NCBI GenBank assembly: GCA_913049615.1
Contig: CAJWZI010000035.1
Coordinates: 1 to 9,520, forward strand
Source of the DNA: an uncultured Alphaproteobacteria bacterium
GTDB taxonomy: Bacteria; Pseudomonadota; Alphaproteobacteria; GCA-2731375
Reading direction: 5' to 3'
Length of the DNA: 9,520 nt
Part shown: positions 7,299 through 9,520 of the stretch, in pieces
How positions within the stretch are numbered: position 1 is the stretch's first letter
How the letters are laid out: the number at the start of each line of letters is the position of its first letter
Position numbers and translations under genes: made by a program
The notes under the pieces: generated by a model
Told to the model about the DNA's origin: nothing
What the model saw: the letters and a program-made list of their open reading frames with translations, nothing else
Databases searched by the model: none

Positions 7299-7399
7299 TA
7301 TTGTGGTTGCTCCCGTGGGCGGCATTTTATCCAGTCAGGAAACTGGGCAACTCACGCTAATTGAGCAGTTTTAGGCAAGTTTGGACGAGGAGAAACTAG

Positions 7400-7771
7400 G
7401 TGGCGCGGATTGCTGGCATCAATATTCCTACTAATAAACGGGTCGAGATTTCCTTGACGTATATTCATGGCATCGGCCGGACCAAGGCCGTTGAGATTTG
7501 TGAAAAGGTTGCCATTCCCCGGGAACGGCGGGTCACTGAATTGACCGATCAGGAAGTGATTCAAATTCGTGAAGTGATCGACCAGGATCATATGGTCGAG
7601 GGCGATCTGCGTCGCGAAGTGGCGATGAATATCAAGCGTCTGATGGATTTGGGCTGCTATCGCGGTATCCGTCATCGAAAGGGGTTGCCCCTGCGCGGTC
7701 AGCGCACTCACACCAACGCTCGAACGCGCAAAGGCCCGGCACGGCCCGTTACTGGCAAGAAAAAGGCGTAA
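7400..7771 (+). CDS. rpsM: Small ribosomal subunit protein S13 (uS13)
   Basis: This 123-residue protein of the 30S head contacts L5 and 23S rRNA through intersubunit bridges and touches P-site tRNA with its C-terminal tail. It begins [30 protein letters not shown], with the helix-two-turn-helix region at about 14-60. The signature [15 protein letters not shown] (95-109) is intact, and the tail ends in lysines (GKKKA). The start is GTG at 7400; family members begin MARIAGV/I, and GAGGAGA at 7387-7393 is well placed, so the start is secure. It is the first gene of the alpha-type group. Confidence 0.97.
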   Translation: MARIAGINIPTNKRVEISLTYIHGIGRTKAVEICEKVAIPRERRVTELTDQEVIQIREVIDQDHMVEGDLRREVAMNIKRLMDLGCYRGIRHRKGLPLRGQRTHTNARTRKGPARPVTGKKKA

Positions 7772-7779
7772 TTCAGGAT

Positions 7780-8169
7780 ATGGCAAAGGAACGTACACGC
7801 GTCCGCCGTCGCGAGAAGAAAAACATCATCTCCGGTGTGGCGCATGTTAATGCGACATTCAACAACACTATGATTTCCATTTCGGACGTACAAGGAAATG
7901 TCATTGCCTGGTCGTCGGCCGGCGCCCAGGGATTCAAGGGCTCCCGCAAATCAACGCCGTACGCAGCCCAGATGGCGGCGGAAGATGCCGGTAAGAAAGC
8001 CCAGGAACATGGTATGAAGTCACTTGAAGTGTTTGTGAGGGGGCCTGGCTCGGGGCGGGAATCCGCGCTGAGGGCTCTACAGTCGGTGGGCTTTACCATT
8101 ACTTTTATCAAGGACGTAACTCCGATACCACATAATGGTTGTCGGCCACCTAAACGGCGGCGGGTCTGA
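7780..8169 (+). CDS. rpsK: Small ribosomal subunit protein S11 (uS11)
   Basis: The 129-residue product is the 30S platform protein near the E-site mRNA path and contacts S7 and S21. It has [28 protein letters not shown] (13-40), [20 protein letters not shown] (45-64), [16 protein letters not shown] (85-100) and the basic C-terminus [18 protein letters not shown]. Asn119-Gly120 matches the position at which E. coli S11 forms isoaspartate. It starts 8 nt after rpsM. AGGA at 7775-7778 is too close to the ATG to be ideal and AAAAGG at 7761-7766 is rather far, so coupling from rpsM is likely. Confidence 0.97.
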   Translation: MAKERTRVRRREKKNIISGVAHVNATFNNTMISISDVQGNVIAWSSAGAQGFKGSRKSTPYAAQMAAEDAGKKAQEHGMKSLEVFVRGPGSGRESALRALQSVGFTITFIKDVTPIPHNGCRPPKRRRV

Positions 8170-8188
8170 CCCCAACCCTGGCACCTAA

Positions 8189-8210
8189 TAGGGCTAGTGG
8201 AGTAGGGCTA
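8189..8210 (+). repeat. Short direct repeat upstream of rpoA
   Basis: The octamer TAGGGCTA occurs at 8189-8196 and again at 8203-8210, separated by 6 nt (14-nt period, over one helical turn). It lies in the 93-nt rpsK-rpoA gap just ahead of a GC-rich hairpin. It could be a protein-binding site or a chance duplication; nothing else supports a function. Confidence 0.4.
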
Positions 8211-8216
8211 AAAATT

Positions 8217-8232
8217 CTCGGGATGTCCCGAG
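8217..8232 (+). other. GC-rich hairpin in the rpsK-rpoA gap
   Basis: CTCGGG (8217-8222) pairs perfectly with CCCGAG (8227-8232) around an ATGT loop. On the + strand no T run follows, so it is not a standard terminator for rpsM-rpsK. It ends 30 nt before the rpoA start, leaving the ribosome binding site free. It may separate rpoA expression from rpsK by processing, pausing or mRNA stabilisation; this is inference. Confidence 0.5.
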
Positions 8233-8262
8233 TGCGGCGATTGGCGAGCGCGAGGATACAAC

Positions 8263-9279
8263 GTGATCCAGAAAAACTGGCAAGAACTTATTAAACCCAA
8301 AAAATTGAGCGTTGATTCGGATGTGGATCCGGATCGTAAGGCAACATTGGTGGCCGAGCCGCTGGAACGCGGCTTTGGCTTGACCCTGGGCAATGCGCTG
8401 CGACGCATTTTGCTTTCATCTTTGCATGGTGCGGCGGTAACGTCGCTGCAGATCGATGGCGTATTGCATGAATTCTCCTCCATCCCCGGCGTGCGCGAGG
8501 ATGTGACGGACATCGTGCTCAACATCAAGGGTCTAGCGGTGCATCTGCACAATGAAGGTCCCCGCCGCATGACCTTGAAGGCAGAGGGACCGGGCCCTAT
8601 ATTGGCAGCTAACCTGGAAATGGGTCCGGATATTGAAGTGGTGAATCCGGAGTTAGTTATCTGCCATTTGGACGAAGGTGCTAAGTTATCCATGGAATTC
8701 ACCGTCGATAGCGGCAAGGGTTATCTCGCGGCCGAAAATAACCGCAGCGAAGACAGCCCAATCGGCCTAATCCCGGTGGATAGCGTTTTCAGTCCCGTGC
8801 GTCAGGTTGCCTATCGTGTGGAGAACTCCCGCGAAGGACAAATTTTGGACTATGACAAACTGACCATGGACGTGGAGACTGACGGTACGGTGACGCCGGA
8901 AGATGCAATCGCCTTCGCCGCCCGAATTTTACAGGACCAGTTGCAGCTGTTTATTAACTTCGAAGAGCCGCGCCAAGAGCCCGTGCATCTCGAACCGGAA
9001 CAGCCACGCATCAATCGGAACCTGTTGCGCAAGGTCGACGAACTGGAGTTGTCCGTGCGCTCGGCCAATTGCCTTAAGAACGACAACATCATCTATATAG
9101 GCGATCTCGTACAGAAAACGGAATCTGAGATGCTTCGCACGCCGAATTTCGGTCGGAAGTCCTTGAACGAGATCAAGGAGGTTCTGACTCAGATGGGCTT
9201 ACATCTGGGCATGGAAGTCGTCGAATGGCCGCCTGAGAATATTGATGACCTGGCGAAACAGATGGAAACCGAATTTTAG
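8263..9279 (+). CDS. rpoA: DNA-directed RNA polymerase subunit alpha
   Basis: The 338-residue product dimerises to nucleate RNA polymerase assembly. The N-terminal domain (about 1-235) has the dimerisation block [18 protein letters not shown] (36-53) and the [24 protein letters not shown] block. A short linker joins it to the C-terminal domain (about 254-325). Arg266, Asn269 and Lys299 correspond to E. coli Arg265, Asn268 and Lys298, which contact UP-element DNA and activators. The tail [17 protein letters not shown] is, from recall, typical of alphaproteobacteria. The start is GTG, giving [12 protein letters not shown], with GAGGA (8252-8256) 6 nt upstream. rpsD, which precedes rpoA in E. 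coli, is absent here. Confidence 0.98.
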   Translation: MIQKNWQELIKPKKLSVDSDVDPDRKATLVAEPLERGFGLTLGNALRRILLSSLHGAAVTSLQIDGVLHEFSSIPGVREDVTDIVLNIKGLAVHLHNEGPRRMTLKAEGPGPILAANLEMGPDIEVVNPELVICHLDEGAKLSMEFTVDSGKGYLAAENNRSEDSPIGLIPVDSVFSPVRQVAYRVENSREGQILDYDKLTMDVETDGTVTPEDAIAFAARILQDQLQLFINFEEPRQEPVHLEPEQPRINRNLLRKVDELELSVRSANCLKNDNIIYIGDLVQKTESEMLRTPNFGRKSLNEIKEVLTQMGLHLGMEVVEWPPENIDDLAKQMETEF

Positions 9280-9310
9280 GTTGAATACTTATACTCTGGT
9301 TTCTGTGGCG

Positions 9311-9330
9311 GGTTGGGAAAAGGAGCAACC
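9311..9330 (+). promoter_or_regulatory. Hairpin holding the rplQ ribosome binding site in its loop
   Basis: GGTTG (9311-9315) is complementary to CAACC (9326-9330). The 10-nt loop between them contains the rplQ Shine-Dalgarno AAAGGAG (9319-9325). TGT at 9304-9306 could extend the stem by pairing with ACA at 9331-9333, covering the first base of the start codon after a 4-nt bulge. The stem is short, so it may present rather than block the site. Any role in setting L17 level is inference. Confidence 0.35.
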
Positions 9331-9332
9331 AC

Positions 9333-9520
9333 ATGCGGCACCGCAAAAGTGGACGCAGATTGAACCGTGACAGTGCCCATCGCAAGGCTATGTTTGCTAA
9401 CATGGCATCAGCCTTGATCAAGCACGAACAGATCAAGACTACCCTACCCAAGGCAAAGGAGTTGCGTCCGATTGTCGAGAAATTGGTAACCCTAGCGAAA
9501 CGGGGTGATCTACATGCCCG
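9333..9520 (+). CDS. rplQ: Large ribosomal subunit protein L17 (bL17), 3' end missing
   Basis: The frame opens at the ATG at 9333 and runs off the window after 62 codons plus two bases. The N-terminus [20 protein letters not shown], then [39 protein letters not shown], is plainly L17, about half of the usual 120-140 residues. L17 lies at the bottom of the 50S subunit near the tunnel exit. AAAGGAG at 9319-9325 gives a strong ribosome binding site 7 nt before the start. It follows rpoA after 53 nt, the standard end of the alpha operon. Confidence 0.96.
   Translation, partial: MRHRKSGRRLNRDSAHRKAMFANMASALIKHEQIKTTLPKAKELRPIVEKLVTLAKRGDLHA

Larger units (their letters stand above)
7236..7399 (+). 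promoter_or_regulatory. Leader region of the rpsM-rpsK-rpoA-rplQ group
   Basis: This 164-nt stretch is the longest non-coding gap in the window and contains no credible small gene; rpmJ and infA, found here in some bacteria, are not present. A possible promoter lies at its left end. Possible hairpins are at 7269-7298, 7294-7323 (sharing an arm with the first) and 7331-7346, with a weak fourth near 7351-7365. It ends in a good ribosome binding site for rpsM (GAGGAG, 7387-7392). In E. coli the equivalent leader folds into the S4-binding pseudoknot. Here rpsD is not in the cluster, so S4 control of this leader cannot be assumed. Confidence 0.45.

Noticed and set aside
7236..7399. rpmJ (L36) or infA hidden in the adk-rpsM gap
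   Set aside because: No frame here gives the L36 cysteine/histidine pattern or an IF-1 OB-fold sequence.
8210..8232. Minus-strand intrinsic terminator (hairpin then AATTTTT on that strand)
   Set aside because: The geometry fits on the minus strand, but there is no minus-strand gene for it to terminate, so the A-rich flank is probably incidental.
8208..8717. 169-codon minus-strand frame opposite rpoA
   Set aside because: Serine- and arginine-rich low-information translation, antisense to a firm gene, no initiation signals.
1..9520. Mobile elements, CRISPR arrays, tRNA or rRNA genes, defence genes
   Set aside because: I saw no transposase, terminal inverted repeats, regular spaced repeats or tRNA-like folds; the window is almost entirely conserved housekeeping genes.

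Overview
The window is a contiguous stretch of the main ribosomal-protein superoperon: the end of the S10 operon, the whole spc operon, and the alpha operon up to the start of L17. All 19 genes lie on the + strand; 17 are complete. L16 (rplP) is cut by the left edge and L17 (rplQ) by the right edge. The order is rplP-rpmC-rpsQ-rplN-rplX-rplE-rpsN-rpsH-rplF-rplR-rpsE-rpmD-rplO-secY-adk-rpsM-rpsK-rpoA-rplQ.

The organism is most likely an alphaproteobacterium, possibly Rhodospirillales-like. adk sits directly after secY. rpmJ and infA are missing between secY/adk and rpsM, and rpsD is missing between rpsK and rpoA. S5 has an extended C-terminal tail, S14 is the 101-residue zinc-free form, adenylate kinase has a four-cysteine LID, and RpoA begins [12 protein letters not shown]. 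These calls rest on recall of family sequences, not on a search, and genus cannot be given. Base composition looks moderately GC-rich. Codon use is only weakly biased, with ATA, CTA, TTA, AGA and AGG present even in ribosomal genes.

Layout. Positions 1-2069 hold rplP to rplE in a very tight array, with stop/start overlaps at rplN/rplX (1 nt) and rplX/rplE (8 nt). A 95-nt gap with a UUCG-capped hairpin precedes rpsN. rpsN to rpsE (2165-4387) are closely packed. A 99-nt gap with two competing short hairpins precedes rpmD and rplO. A 59-nt gap leads to secY, which overlaps adk by 4 nt. The largest gap (7236-7399, 164 nt) has a possible promoter and several possible hairpins, and is the likely leader of rpsM-rpsK-rpoA-rplQ. 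A 93-nt gap before rpoA has a GC-rich hairpin and an 8-bp direct repeat.

Together the genes supply 50S proteins (L16, L29, L14, L24, L5, L6, L18, L30, L15, L17), 30S proteins (S17, S14, S8, S5, S13, S11), the SecYEG channel subunit, adenylate kinase and the RNA polymerase alpha subunit. I found no new biological system here. The coding content is textbook, and the only material worth a second look is candidate RNA structure in the gaps, which needs comparative tests.
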